64,000 nucleotides of DNA, from NCBI RefSeq assembly GCF_029439465.1, contig NZ_JAROAV010000028.1:1-64000 (forward strand), in the 5' to 3' direction. Source of the stretch: Luteipulveratus flavus. Its GTDB lineage: Bacteria; Actinomycetota; Actinomycetes; Actinomycetales; Dermatophilaceae. Below, piece after piece: positions 1 through 8,429 of the stretch (positions are counted from its first letter, which is position 1; each line of letters starts with the position of its first letter). Under the pieces are notes generated by a model. It made no database searches. It had not been told where the DNA came from and saw only the letters and a program-made list of their open reading frames with translations. Both the position numbers and the translations under genes were made by a program.

Positions 1-92
1 CGAGACCCGGTGACCGCGTGCACCTGGTCTCGATACGGCTCGCCCTGGGGGCTCGCCTACTCGCCCGGCGGTGGGTGCTGCTCGACCGGTGG
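1..92. repeat. REP-like interspersed palindromic element
   Basis: The arms CGAGACC (1-7) and GGTCTCG (26-32) are exact inverted repeats. They are followed by GATACG, a GCTCGCC...GGCTCGC hairpin, CTACTCG (57-63) and CTCGACCGGTGG (81-92). This order resembles the GGTCTCGATACG-hairpin-CTACTCGACCACC elements that I recall as abundant in genomes of this group. It lies just downstream of panD and may help end that transcript. The window begins inside or at the edge of it, so the left boundary is uncertain, and the copy looks degenerate. Confidence 0.5.
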
Positions 93-109
93 CGCCACCC
101 GCGTACGGG

Positions 110-568
110 TCAGGGGTGGAGCGTGCGGGGGCGGTGGACGGCCGTCGGACCGTGCGCGTCCAGGCGCGGGTCGAGGAGGTCCTCGACGCCGTCCGGCACG
201 TGCGCCGGGTCGTGACCGGCCTCGACGATCGCGTTCTGCTCGTCGACGAACACGATGCGCGGCTCCAGGCTGCGGGCCTCGGCGTCGTCCACCACGGCGT
301 AGCTGATGATGATCACCAGGTCCCCGGGGCTGATCAGCCGAGCGGCGGCGCCGTTGATGCCGATCACCCCGGAGCCCGCCGGTCCCTCGATGACGTACGT
401 CGTCAGGCGGTTGCCGTTGTCGATGTCGACGATGTCGATCTGCTCGCCGGGGAGAAGGTCGGCCGCCTCCATCAGGTCCTTGCTGACCGTCAGCGAGCCG
501 ACGTAGTGCAGGTCCGCCTGGGTGACGGTGGCGCGGTGGATCTTGGACTTCAGCATGGTGCGCTGCAT
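110..568 (-). CDS. panD: Aspartate 1-decarboxylase
   Basis: Decarboxylates L-aspartate to beta-alanine, the amine half of pantothenate and hence coenzyme A. It is cytoplasmic and made as a proenzyme that self-cleaves between Gly and Ser to give the pyruvoyl group; the cleavage motif YVGSLTV lies near residues 22-28. The fold segments [16 protein letters not shown] and the Tyr/Thr-containing [10 protein letters not shown] are typical. At 152 residues it is longer than the usual 120-140, with a Pro/His-rich C-terminal tail. A GGAGG Shine-Dalgarno sequence sits about 5 bases before the ATG. No panB or panC is adjacent. Confidence 0.95.
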   Translation of the reverse strand: MQRTMLKSKIHRATVTQADLHYVGSLTVSKDLMEAADLLPGEQIDIVDIDNGNRLTTYVIEGPAGSGVIGINGAAARLISPGDLVIIISYAVVDDAEARSLEPRIVFVDEQNAIVEAGHDPAHVPDGVEDLLDPRLDAHGPTAVHRPRTLHP

Positions 569-752
569 CGGGGCCTCCGGGATCGCGGTGACAGCCGGTC
601 AACGGTATGTGAGCGGAGGGGCGAACGCGAATCGACGGACCACCTCCCGCGAAGGTCGCGACGCGCCCGCCGCGGGCCCCAGGTGTACTCGCGAGTAGCC
701 CGGATGGCAGCATGGGCGGCGGTGACCTAGCCCACAGCGGACGGAGTTCACG

Positions 753-1916
753 ATGCAGCGCCGGCTCAGCCCCGACGACGCCGCGTTCCAGCAGCGGATG
801 CGGACGTACTTCACCACCGAGTTCCCCGCGGACCTGCGCGAGCGCTGGTCCGCCGGCGGCGAGCCCGACCCGGAGGTGATCCGCGCCGCGCAACGCCGCC
901 TGCACGAGGACGGCCTCGCCGTCCCCCACTGGCCGGCCGAGTACGGCGGTCAGGACTGGACGATGCTCCAGCGTCACATCTACCTGCAGGAGATGCAGGC
1001 CGCCTCCGTCCCGCCGCCGCTGGCGTTCAACGCCAACATGGTCGGCCCGGTGATCGCGGCGTTCGGGTCCCAGGAGCAGAAGGACCGCTTCCTCCCGCCG
1101 ACCGCGAGCCTGGACATCTGGTGGTGCCAGGGCTTCTCCGAGCCGGACGCCGGCTCCGACCTCGCCTCCCTGCGGACGACCGCGGTCAAGGACGGCGACG
1201 AGTGGGTCGTCAACGGTCAGAAGACGTGGACCACCCTCGGCCAGCACGCCGACTGGATCTTCGCGCTCGTGCGCACCGACCCGGACGCGCCGAAGAAGCA
1301 GATGGGCATCTCGTTCCTGCTCATCGAGATGAGCAGCCCCGGGGTCACCGTCCGGCCCATCCAGCTGATCGACGGCGGCCACGAGGTCAACGAGGTCTTC
1401 TTCGACAACGTGCGCGTCCCCGCCGACCAGCTCGTCGGCGAGGAGAACAAGGGCTGGGACTACGCCAAGTTCCTGCTCGGCAACGAGCGCGTCGGCGTCG
1501 CGCCGGTCGGCTCGATCAAGCGCCGCCTCGCCGAGGCGAAGGAGTGGGCCGGCACCGTGAGCACGGACGACGGCACGCTGCTGGACGACCCCCTGCTCGC
1601 CGCGCGCATCGCCGAGCTGGAGTGCCAGGTCCTGGCCCTGGAGCTCACCGTCCTGCGCGTCGCCGCGAACTCCCGTGAGGGCAAACCGGATCCCGCGTCC
1701 TCGATCCTGAAGCTGCGCGGCTCGCAGCTGCAGCAGGATGTCCTCGAGCTCGTCGTCGACATCGCCGGGCCGGCCGGTCTGCGCTGGGACGACACCTCGT
1801 GGGAGGGCCTGGCCGCCCCGACGTACCTGAACTTCCGCAAGGCATCCATCTACGGCGGGTCCAACGAGGTGCAGCGTCAGGTCATCTCGTCCGGGATCCT
1901 TGGGCTGAGGGGCTGA
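753..1916 (+). CDS. Acyl-CoA dehydrogenase family protein
   Basis: FAD-dependent alpha,beta-dehydrogenation of an acyl-CoA thioester in the cytoplasm. At 387 residues it is full length. It has the N-terminal helical domain, the central beta domain signature WWCQGFSEPDAGSDLASL, the NGQKTWTT segment, and a C-terminal helical domain ending in YGGSNEVQRQVI, the usual FAD/tetramer-contact stretch. GGAG precedes the ATG by about six bases. The next gene, another acyl-CoA dehydrogenase, starts one base after this stop, so the two are surely co-translated and may form a heteromeric enzyme as in the paired FadE proteins of steroid and side-chain degradation. The substrate cannot be read from sequence. 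Confidence 0.9.
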   Translation: MQRRLSPDDAAFQQRMRTYFTTEFPADLRERWSAGGEPDPEVIRAAQRRLHEDGLAVPHWPAEYGGQDWTMLQRHIYLQEMQAASVPPPLAFNANMVGPVIAAFGSQEQKDRFLPPTASLDIWWCQGFSEPDAGSDLASLRTTAVKDGDEWVVNGQKTWTTLGQHADWIFALVRTDPDAPKKQMGISFLLIEMSSPGVTVRPIQLIDGGHEVNEVFFDNVRVPADQLVGEENKGWDYAKFLLGNERVGVAPVGSIKRRLAEAKEWAGTVSTDDGTLLDDPLLAARIAELECQVLALELTVLRVAANSREGKPDPASSILKLRGSQLQQDVLELVVDIAGPAGLRWDDTSWEGLAAPTYLNFRKASIYGGSNEVQRQVISSGILGLRG

Positions 1917-1917
1917 C

Positions 1918-2979
1918 ATGGACTTCTCGATCGACTCCGAGCAGAAGGCGCTGCGCGACGCCGTCCGCGAGCTCGCGTCCCGGCACGCACCGCAGCACGG
2001 TCAGGGCGATGCACCGGTCGGCCCTGCGACCCACGACGCCGACACCTGGTCGGCCCTCGCCGAGGTCGGCGCCCTGGGCCTGCCCTACCCCGAGGACGCC
2101 GGCGGATTCGGCGCCTCGGCCGTCGAGGTGGCCGTCGTCGCGTCCGAGCTCGGCCGTGCGGGCGTCCTCACGGCGTACGCCGAGTCGCTCGTGGCGGGTT
2201 CGCTGCTCGCGCAGGCGGGTCACGAGCTGCTCGGCGACCTGACCGAGGGATCGGCGCTGGTCGTCCCGGCGCTCGCCGAGCCCGGTCGGGCCTGGTCGCT
2301 CGCGTCCTCGTCGGTGCAGGCGGAGGACTCGACGCTGACCGGTCGCAAGGGCCCGGTGCCGTACGCGGACGCCGCCTCCCACGTCATCGTCCCGGCGACG
2401 GAGGACGGCGCTCTGGCGCTCTACCTGGTCGAGTCGCCGACGGTGGAGAACGGTCACGTCGTCCTCGACAGCACCAAGGCGACGCGGCTGCTCGACGCCT
2501 CGGCCACCGCGGGTGCGCTCGCTCAGGCGGTGAACCTGGGGACGGTCGCCCTGTGCGCCGAGGCTCTCGGCACGATGGACGCCGCCACCACGATGACCGT
2601 CGAGTACCTCAAGACGCGCAAGCAGTTCGGGGTGCCGCTGATGACGTTCCAGACGCTGACGCAGCGCGCCGCCGACATGTACGTCTCGCTCGAGCTGGCG
2701 CGCAGCACCGTCCAGTTCGCGGCCATGGCGATCGCCGACAACCCGGAGGACTCGGCCACCGTGTCGCGCACGAAGGTGGTCACCGGTCAGTCCGGCCGGC
2801 ACATCGGCCAGGAGGCCATCCAGCTGCACGGCGGCATCGGCATGACCGCCGAGTACGCCGTCGGTCACCTCACCACGCGACTCACCGCGATCGAGCGGAC
2901 CTACGGCGACACCCGCCAGCACCTGGCCGCGCTCGCCGCGGGTCTGTCCGACCACGGACAGGTCGACGTCCTGGCCTGA
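1918..2979 (+). CDS. Acyl-CoA dehydrogenase family protein (second subunit)
   Basis: The shorter partner (353 residues) of the preceding acyl-CoA dehydrogenase, beginning one base after its stop. It keeps the C-terminal domain signatures, including RKQFGVPLMTFQTLTQR and QLHGGIGMTAEYAVG, but its middle domain is divergent and lacks the clear GSD-type flavin-contact motif. In known two-gene FadE pairs one member carries the catalytic glutamate and the other is largely structural; that asymmetry is plausible here but not proven. The gene ends ten bases from a convergent hypothetical gene. Confidence 0.87.
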   Translation: MDFSIDSEQKALRDAVRELASRHAPQHGQGDAPVGPATHDADTWSALAEVGALGLPYPEDAGGFGASAVEVAVVASELGRAGVLTAYAESLVAGSLLAQAGHELLGDLTEGSALVVPALAEPGRAWSLASSSVQAEDSTLTGRKGPVPYADAASHVIVPATEDGALALYLVESPTVENGHVVLDSTKATRLLDASATAGALAQAVNLGTVALCAEALGTMDAATTMTVEYLKTRKQFGVPLMTFQTLTQRAADMYVSLELARSTVQFAAMAIADNPEDSATVSRTKVVTGQSGRHIGQEAIQLHGGIGMTAEYAVGHLTTRLTAIERTYGDTRQHLAALAAGLSDHGQVDVLA

Positions 2980-2989
2980 GGCGGGCCGC

Positions 2990-3544
2990 TCACCCGGTCC
3001 CCTGCCGCGCCCAGGGTTCGTCCCGGAGCAGCACTGCGTCCTCGCTCGGGGCGGGGGTGGGCCAGACCTGCAGGAGATGCCGCTCACGGGGATCGCCGGG
3101 GTTCGGGTCGAACGGATCCGGGACGACCAGGTCGTAGTCGAGAGCACGGCCGATCGCGTGGGCACGCACGGCGTACCAGCCGGCTCCCGCCGGGAGCTCG
3201 AGCGCGTCGAACGGCTTCGGCGGCCAGTCCATGAGAAGGAAGATCGACGCCGTCTCCGCGGTCGCCCGGAACGAGCTCTGCCCGATCACCTCCCACGGCT
3301 CGGATGCGTCGATCTGCGCCGGCGGGGCGTCGAGCAGGTCGATGGTCAGAGCCACCGTTCCCGTCGCGATTCCCGTCGTCACGCAGATCGCCCCACCCGA
3401 GGGCACTGCGGCCACCAGCCCGCACGCGTCCTGCCCCATCGGGTACTCCGGGAAGAAGTCATCGACGTTCGCGTCGAGATAGAACTGATGATGGTCGACG
3501 CCGGTCAGGGCGCCCGAGATCCTCACTGCGCCAGGATGACTCAC
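2990..3544 (-). CDS. Hypothetical protein, 184 residues
   Basis: I do not recognise the family. The protein is soluble, acidic and rich in Pro, Asp and Trp, with no signal peptide or membrane segment. It contains segments such as DWPPKPFDALELPAGAGWY and RERHLLQVWP that look like the beta-sheet modules of small uncharacterised actinobacterial proteins. It stands alone, convergent with the acyl-CoA dehydrogenase pair and divergent from the SOS-type HNH gene. It is supported as coding by frame-consistent high GC at third positions and by tight convergent spacing. Confidence 0.7.
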   Translation of the reverse strand: MSHPGAVRISGALTGVDHHQFYLDANVDDFFPEYPMGQDACGLVAAVPSGGAICVTTGIATGTVALTIDLLDAPPAQIDASEPWEVIGQSSFRATAETASIFLLMDWPPKPFDALELPAGAGWYAVRAHAIGRALDYDLVVPDPFDPNPGDPRERHLLQVWPTPAPSEDAVLLRDEPWARQGTG

Positions 3545-3603
3545 CCCGCTGCCTGGCGGGGCCGACGCACCGGGATCTCTCCTGACGAGCGCTCGCGTAC
3601 GCG

Positions 3604-3647
3604 TTGTGGTGATCCCACCGAGGCGCTATATTCGTACACACGTTCGA
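3604..3647 (+). promoter_or_regulatory. Promoter with overlapping LexA (SOS) box
   Basis: TTGTGG (3604-3609), a 17-base spacer and TATATT (3627-3632) form a good sigma-A promoter. Overlapping the -10 is TCGTACACACGTTCGA (3632-3647), which matches the actinobacterial SOS consensus TCGAACNNNNGTTCGA at 11 of the 12 defined bases. LexA bound here would block transcription of the DUF222-HNH gene that starts at 3663. Confidence 0.75.
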
Positions 3648-3662
3648 ACTCAGGGGGTGCGG

Positions 3663-5417
3663 GTGAACAGGTCAACGGCTCAGCGACTGCCGGGCATCAC
3701 CAAGGCATCTGGCCTGCCGTCCCACGTCGCCGCGTGGCTCGACCAGCTGACCGGTCCTCCTGCTGCCGGTGGCGCCGACCTGTCGCCGGAGGCGACTCGG
3801 GCAGCCGCCGCGGCGCTGATCGCCGCAGCACAGGGAGTTCAGGCGTGGGCCGAGGCTGCCGAGATCGATGCCGTTCAGCGCCTGGTGGGCGGGATCGAGG
3901 ACGACCTCGCACTCGACCTCGGCCAGCACGAGCGCCGTTCGACACCGCAGACCCGTCGGGCGCTGGCACGCACGGCGGCCGCGACAGAGCTGCAGCTGCT
4001 CACCGGCTCGCCGCTGGGTCAGTGCCGTGACCGCATCGCTCTGGCCACCGCTACGCGTGAGCGCGCCGGCGGCCTACGAGCACGGATGGCCGCGGGGACG
4101 GTGTCCGCCTGGCGCGCCACGACGCTGCTCAAGGAGACGCGACACCTCGACCCGCTCACGGCCGGCGCCGTCGCCGCCCGTGTCCTGGCCCCACTCGGCT
4201 GGGTGGGGCAGCCGGCGCTCGACGGCTCTCCCGCGGATGCGTGGCCCGGTGAGAGCGGAGACGAGCTCGCCGCAGTTCTGACGCAGAAACCGCTGTCGCA
4301 GAGCACGTTTCGACGTCGCCTCGCACGTCAGGTCGCGCTCGCCGAGTCAGCCACCGTCTACGGCGCTCGGCGTCATCGCGAAGCGGTGAGCGCACGCGAC
4401 GTGCGCACCGAGCCCGGCCGCCACGGCGTGGCCGAGACGGCCGTCACCGCTTCACGTGAACGGGCGTTCGCCGCGCAGCAGCGCGTCACCTCGATCGCCC
4501 GGTCGGCCCGGGCCGCGGGCGACCCACGCACCCTCGCGCAGCTGCGGTCCGACATCGCCACCGATCTGCTGATCCGCGGCCAGGTGCCCGGCGATGTCCT
4601 CCTCGCCGATGCCCCGGCGGCCCAGCTCCACGTCGTCGTGAACCTCGCGACGCTACTGCCACCCGCCGCGACCAGCACCTCTGCCGCCGCGGACGGCGTC
4701 GCATACAACGGCGCGGACGGCGACGCTGATGACGGCGCAGGGAGCCTCTCCCCCGCCCTCGGCACGGGCGTCGGCGAGGTGCCCGGAGTCGGGTTCCTGA
4801 GCGCGGCGCAGGTCCGGGCGGTCGCGTGCGCGCAGGGCTCGACCTGGCGACGCCTCGTCACTGATCCGATCACCGGCGCGGTCATCGACGCCGCGTCCAC
4901 CTACCGCCCTCCCGCGCCGATGCGACGGCTGGTGCAGGCTCGGGACCAGCGATGCCGAGCCCCGGGCTGCGAGCATCCCGCCGTCGAGTGCGACCTCGAC
5001 CACGACACCCGATGGCGCCCCGGAGCGCAGAATGTTGCCGACGGCGCGACCCATCCGGACAATCTGCACGCGCTGCACCGCGCCCACCATCAGGCCAAGA
5101 CCCGGGGCTGGTGGCGGTCGGAGCAGTCCGACGACGGAGACGTCATCTGGCAGACCCTCACCGGATCGGCCATCACGACACGCGCCGCGAATCTGCATGC
5201 GCTGGAAGATCTCAGCGCCGTCGCGCACTCCCGGATGGAGGTCGCGCTCGCCGCGTTGATCGAGGACGCCGCCGATCCGGCTCCGCTGACCGCAGAGATG
5301 GCCGCGATCCGTGATGCCGTGACCACCCGCCGCACCACCCACGAGGACGCACCGGACGAGGAACCATCGGACGAGAAACCATCGGACGAGCGGCCGGACG
5401 ATCCAGCGCCGTTCTGA
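3663..5417 (+). CDS. DUF222 / HNH endonuclease domain protein (13E12-repeat type)
   Basis: A large protein (584 residues from this start) of the DUF222-HNH family, related to the mycobacterial 13E12 REP proteins. The N-terminal half is the helical DUF222 domain. The C-terminal part (about residues 430-480) is an HNH nuclease with a zinc Cys pair (CRAPGC), the ECDLDH core and LHALHRAHHQAKT. The acidic tail repeats the element EKPSDE. An upstream ATG at 3606 lies inside the promoter -35, so I chose the GTG at 3663, preceded by AGGGGGT. An SOS box overlaps the -10, so the gene is probably induced by DNA damage. Its biological role is not established. Confidence 0.88.
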   Translation: MNRSTAQRLPGITKASGLPSHVAAWLDQLTGPPAAGGADLSPEATRAAAAALIAAAQGVQAWAEAAEIDAVQRLVGGIEDDLALDLGQHERRSTPQTRRALARTAAATELQLLTGSPLGQCRDRIALATATRERAGGLRARMAAGTVSAWRATTLLKETRHLDPLTAGAVAARVLAPLGWVGQPALDGSPADAWPGESGDELAAVLTQKPLSQSTFRRRLARQVALAESATVYGARRHREAVSARDVRTEPGRHGVAETAVTASRERAFAAQQRVTSIARSARAAGDPRTLAQLRSDIATDLLIRGQVPGDVLLADAPAAQLHVVVNLATLLPPAATSTSAAADGVAYNGADGDADDGAGSLSPALGTGVGEVPGVGFLSAAQVRAVACAQGSTWRRLVTDPITGAVIDAASTYRPPAPMRRLVQARDQRCRAPGCEHPAVECDLDHDTRWRPGAQNVADGATHPDNLHALHRAHHQAKTRGWWRSEQSDDGDVIWQTLTGSAITTRAANLHALEDLSAVAHSRMEVALAALIEDAADPAPLTAEMAAIRDAVTTRRTTHEDAPDEEPSDEKPSDERPDDPAPF

Positions 5418-5471
5418 CGACCCTGTGGACAACGAAGGGAGCAGACCGCGGGGAGCGACCATCCTGCCGGC

Positions 5472-5936
5472 ATGGGAATCCGCTACTACGCACATGCCGT
5501 CCTGCCGCACAACGTCCAGGCCGAGCAGGAGCTCCTCGACGGCTACTACCAGCGAGCCCCGCTCATGCAGCGCCTCTCGCTGGAGAACCCCGACCACGAC
5601 TGTGACCTCGACAAGGCGTGGTCCCGCCTCCAGCGCCTCCTCGAGCCGCAGGACGACGAACCGCCTCGTGCCGCGTACCGGTTGTTCGAGGGGCAGGTGA
5701 TCATGGCGAACGAGGGCGAGCACTGGCCGTACATGCGCGTGGTTGGGCCGGCGGAGGTGGTCACCGGCGCGGCAGACCTCGCGACCGTCACCCGCTTCGA
5801 CGTTCGCGCCGCTGTGCACACCGGACGGATCCGACCGGACGACGAGGACGAGGTCGCCCACTTCCTCGGGCGTGCGCAGCGCTACTTCGCGCGCGCTGCC
5901 GAGAACGGCTGGGCGGTGAGCTACACGATCGCCTGA
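5472..5936 (+). CDS. DUF1877-like small protein
   Basis: A soluble 154-residue protein starting MGIRYYAHAVLP. The opening and the overall pattern (early tyrosines, an acidic middle, a C-terminal helix with RAQRYFARAAENGW) suggest the DUF1877/YfbM-type family, whose function is unknown. It follows the HNH gene by 54 bases in the same direction but has no clear Shine-Dalgarno sequence and may be independently transcribed. It converges on osmC with seven bases between stops. The family assignment is tentative; coding status is more secure. Confidence 0.6.
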   Translation: MGIRYYAHAVLPHNVQAEQELLDGYYQRAPLMQRLSLENPDHDCDLDKAWSRLQRLLEPQDDEPPRAAYRLFEGQVIMANEGEHWPYMRVVGPAEVVTGAADLATVTRFDVRAAVHTGRIRPDDEDEVAHFLGRAQRYFARAAENGWAVSYTIA

Positions 5937-5943
5937 CTCGCGG

Positions 5944-6447
5944 TCACGCCCGCTCGACGACGAAGCGCGGCTTCTCCGCCAAGGACCGCCCCACCACGCA
6001 GTAGCGCTCGACCGACATCGCCAGACGCGCGAGCTGGGCGTCGTCGGCGTCGGTGTCCAGCGAGGCCGTCACGACCACGTCCGTCACGCCGACGGGTGCC
6101 GCTCGGTCGATCCCGAGCGTGCCGCGCGCGTCGAACACCCCGTCCGCGCGCAACCGCGCCGAACGGACGTCGAGCCCCATCGACGTGCAGACTGCCCGCA
6201 GCGTCACGCCCGCACATCCGAGCAGAGCCTCCAGCAGCATGTCGCCGGAGCACGCGTCGCTGCCGTCACCACCGGTCGCCTCGTGCAGACCGGCCCGAAC
6301 CGGCCCGGCGAACCCGTCGATCGTGGCGGTGACGCCCGGATCGCGGAAGTCCCCACTCGCGCGGACGGGGGTCCGGGCGGCGTCGGGGTCGGAGACGTAC
6401 CTCTCGCGCAGCGGCGCCTGCGCGGCCTTCAGCTCAGCAGCGTCCAT
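5944..6447 (-). CDS. OsmC family protein
   Basis: An OsmC/Ohr-fold protein, a family of thiol-dependent peroxidases that reduce organic hydroperoxides. It shows the two expected cysteine regions, CSGDMLLEALLGCAG and the later YCVVGRSL. I chose the ATG at 6447 (MDAAELKAAQAPL) over an upstream start at 6495, which would run into the methyltransferase coding region. That leaves a 14-base gap to the upstream methyltransferase gene and suggests a two-gene transcript. OsmC proteins vary in substrate, so peroxidase activity is inferred from the family. Confidence 0.85.
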   Translation of the reverse strand: MDAAELKAAQAPLRERYVSDPDAARTPVRASGDFRDPGVTATIDGFAGPVRAGLHEATGGDGSDACSGDMLLEALLGCAGVTLRAVCTSMGLDVRSARLRADGVFDARGTLGIDRAAPVGVTDVVVTASLDTDADDAQLARLAMSVERYCVVGRSLAEKPRFVVERA

Positions 6448-6461
6448 GCCGCCATGATCGC

Positions 6462-7214
6462 TCAGCGCTCTCCTCGACGGGCGAGGAACACCCACTCGCG
6501 GCCGGGCCGGTCAGGGGCGTCCCGCACCTCATCCACGGTCCACCCTTCATCGGCCAGCGACGTCTCGACCTCGCCCCGGGACCGGAAGCGCAGGGTCGAC
6601 GTCGACTCCAGCCGCTCTCCCGCGTCCAGCACCATCGTGCCGCGAAAGGTCACCAGCAGCGGCGCCGCGCGCGATGGCGCCTCCGGGTCGCCCGCCACCT
6701 CCAGCAGGTCCTGCCACGCCTCGGCGACGCCCTCCGCCGGAGCGACCGCGTACGTCTGCTCCCGGACCCAGGACTCCCACGCTCGGTACGCCGGCACCCG
6801 CGTCTCGAGGACGAGGTGCCCGCCCGGCCGGACCCGCTCGTACGCCGCCGCCAGCGTCTCCCGCCACGAACGGTCGTCGACGAAGACCTGCGCGACGTTG
6901 GCGGTCATCACGGCGAGGTCGACCTGCATCGGCGGCAGGGACGGTGTCTCCCCGACGAACCAGCGGACCCGCTCGGCGCCCGGCTTCGCCCGAGCCAGGT
7001 CGACGGACGCCGCGGCCGGGTCGACACCGATGACCTGCACCCCTCGCCGCGCCAGGAGGCACGCGAACGTGCCTGTGCCACAACCGATGTCGAGCACCTG
7101 GCGCGCGCCGAGCTCGTCCACGAGGGCGGCATAGACGTCGAGATCGCTGCGGTCGGGATCGAGCGCGTCGTAGTGGCGAGCCATCCGGGGGTCGGCGAAG
7201 GCGGCATCAACCAT
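6462..7214 (-). CDS. Class I SAM-dependent methyltransferase
   Basis: A 250-residue Rossmann methyltransferase. Motif I LDIGCGTGTF is at residues 41-50, the acidic ribose contact GVDPA follows, and a post-I helix leads to a motif IV-like DLAVMTANVAQ. The small-molecule methyltransferase fold is clear, but the substrate is not. The start is marked by TACGGT six bases before the ATG (7221-7226), a leaderless promoter signature with no Shine-Dalgarno sequence. It is transcribed toward osmC. Confidence 0.85.
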   Translation of the reverse strand: MVDAAFADPRMARHYDALDPDRSDLDVYAALVDELGARQVLDIGCGTGTFACLLARRGVQVIGVDPAAASVDLARAKPGAERVRWFVGETPSLPPMQVDLAVMTANVAQVFVDDRSWRETLAAAYERVRPGGHLVLETRVPAYRAWESWVREQTYAVAPAEGVAEAWQDLLEVAGDPEAPSRAAPLLVTFRGTMVLDAGERLESTSTLRFRSRGEVETSLADEGWTVDEVRDAPDRPGREWVFLARRGER

Positions 7215-7258
7215 GCCCTCACCGTAGGAACCGCGCAGGCTCCCGGCACCCGGTTATC

Positions 7259-8314
7259 TCAGCGGCGTCGAGCCGGTGCCGCGGGAGGTGCAGGCGGCGA
7301 CAACCGGCCGTCGTGCAGCAGCGAGCCGGCCTGCTTGAGCGTGCGCGCGATGAGGGTCACCTCGACCTGACCGACGCCGCGCAGCGATCCGAGGTCGTCG
7401 GTGACGAACCGGTACAGCTCCTCGGCCGACCGGAACGCCGCACTCACCACGAGGTTGAAGCGCCCGGTGGTGGCGCCCACGAACATCACGTGGTCATGGC
7501 TCGCGAGCGCCAGCCCGACCTCGTGCAGGTCACCCGGCGCGACGGTGAGGCTGACGAACGCCGACGTCGGGTAGCCGAGCTCGCGCATGGCGAAGTCGAT
7601 GTCGAGGTACACCACACCCGCCCCGAGCAGCTGGGCGAGCCGGCGCGTGACCCGCCCCTCGCTCCACCCGGTCGCCGCGGCGAGCGCCGCGTACGTCGCT
7701 CGCCCGTCGACGGCCAGCTCGGCCAGCAGCGGCTCGTCCTCGGGAGTCAGCTCGACCGGGCGCTCCCCGGTACCGGACGGCGCGGCGGGCTGGGTGGCCG
7801 TCAGCCGCTCGACGTCGGAGCCCGGGAGCAACCGGCCGCCGAGCCGCCAGTCGTGGGTGGTGGACCCGCGGAAGACGTGCAGAAAGGCGTACGCGTCGAT
7901 GGAGAGCACCTGGGTCGTGCGAGGCAGCTGGTCGAGCATCAGCGCGTCCCGGTCGGCCTCGCTGCGCGAGCGCAGCACGCAGATCAGCTCGGTGCCGCCG
8001 GTCGCCACGGTGACCCAGCTGACGTCGGGACGGCGGGCCAGTGCCCGCCCGATCTCCGTGGTCGCCTGGGGCCGGCACCGCACCCGTACGCCCCAGCCGG
8101 TCTGGCCGAGGCGGACCGGGTTCACCAGGCCGACGACCCGGACGACACCAACGGACCGCAGCCGACGGAACCGGCGGGCGACGGTCTGCTCGGACACCCC
8201 GAGCACGTCCGCGACGACCGCGAACGGCGCTCGCGGCGCCACCTGGAGGCAGTGCAGGATCCGGACGTCGAGGTCGCCGATCTGGATCTTCTCACTGCCG
8301 TCGACCGTGGCCAT
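7259..8314 (-). CDS. Lrp/AsnC family regulator with duplicated HTH-RAM
   Basis: A tandem Lrp-type regulator (351 residues, about twice the classical 150). The first winged helix is near residues 12-60 (PFAVVADVLGVSEQTVARRF) with a following ligand-binding RAM domain. A second HTH is near residue 190-240 (TYAALAAATGWSEGRVTRRL) with another RAM domain. Doubled Lrp proteins are common in actinobacteria and act as local regulators. It is divergent from the MFS exporter at 8430, which is its most likely target. TAGATT six bases before the ATG (8321-8326) suggests a leaderless transcript. The effector is unknown. Confidence 0.88.
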   Translation of the reverse strand: MATVDGSEKIQIGDLDVRILHCLQVAPRAPFAVVADVLGVSEQTVARRFRRLRSVGVVRVVGLVNPVRLGQTGWGVRVRCRPQATTEIGRALARRPDVSWVTVATGGTELICVLRSRSEADRDALMLDQLPRTTQVLSIDAYAFLHVFRGSTTHDWRLGGRLLPGSDVERLTATQPAAPSGTGERPVELTPEDEPLLAELAVDGRATYAALAAATGWSEGRVTRRLAQLLGAGVVYLDIDFAMRELGYPTSAFVSLTVAPGDLHEVGLALASHDHVMFVGATTGRFNLVVSAAFRSAEELYRFVTDDLGSLRGVGQVEVTLIARTLKQAGSLLHDGRLSPPAPPAAPARRR

Positions 8315-8429
8315 GACGGAAATCTACGCCGACGGGCTGCTGGCTAGGTCGCGGCGGTGCACCGGTCGATCCTGATGGTGCGCCCGCGGCAGCCCGCGAA
8401 CGACACCTCTTCGGACCAGGAGACCTCCC

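Noticed and set aside
57-1919. 620-residue minus-strand open frame over panD and the first acyl-CoA dehydrogenase
   Set aside because: It crosses panD in another frame and the antisense of a well-conserved dehydrogenase.
3606-3662. ATG at 3606 as start of the DUF222-HNH gene
   Set aside because: It lies within the -35 and ahead of the LexA box, so it would not be in the transcript; GTG 3663 has a ribosome site.
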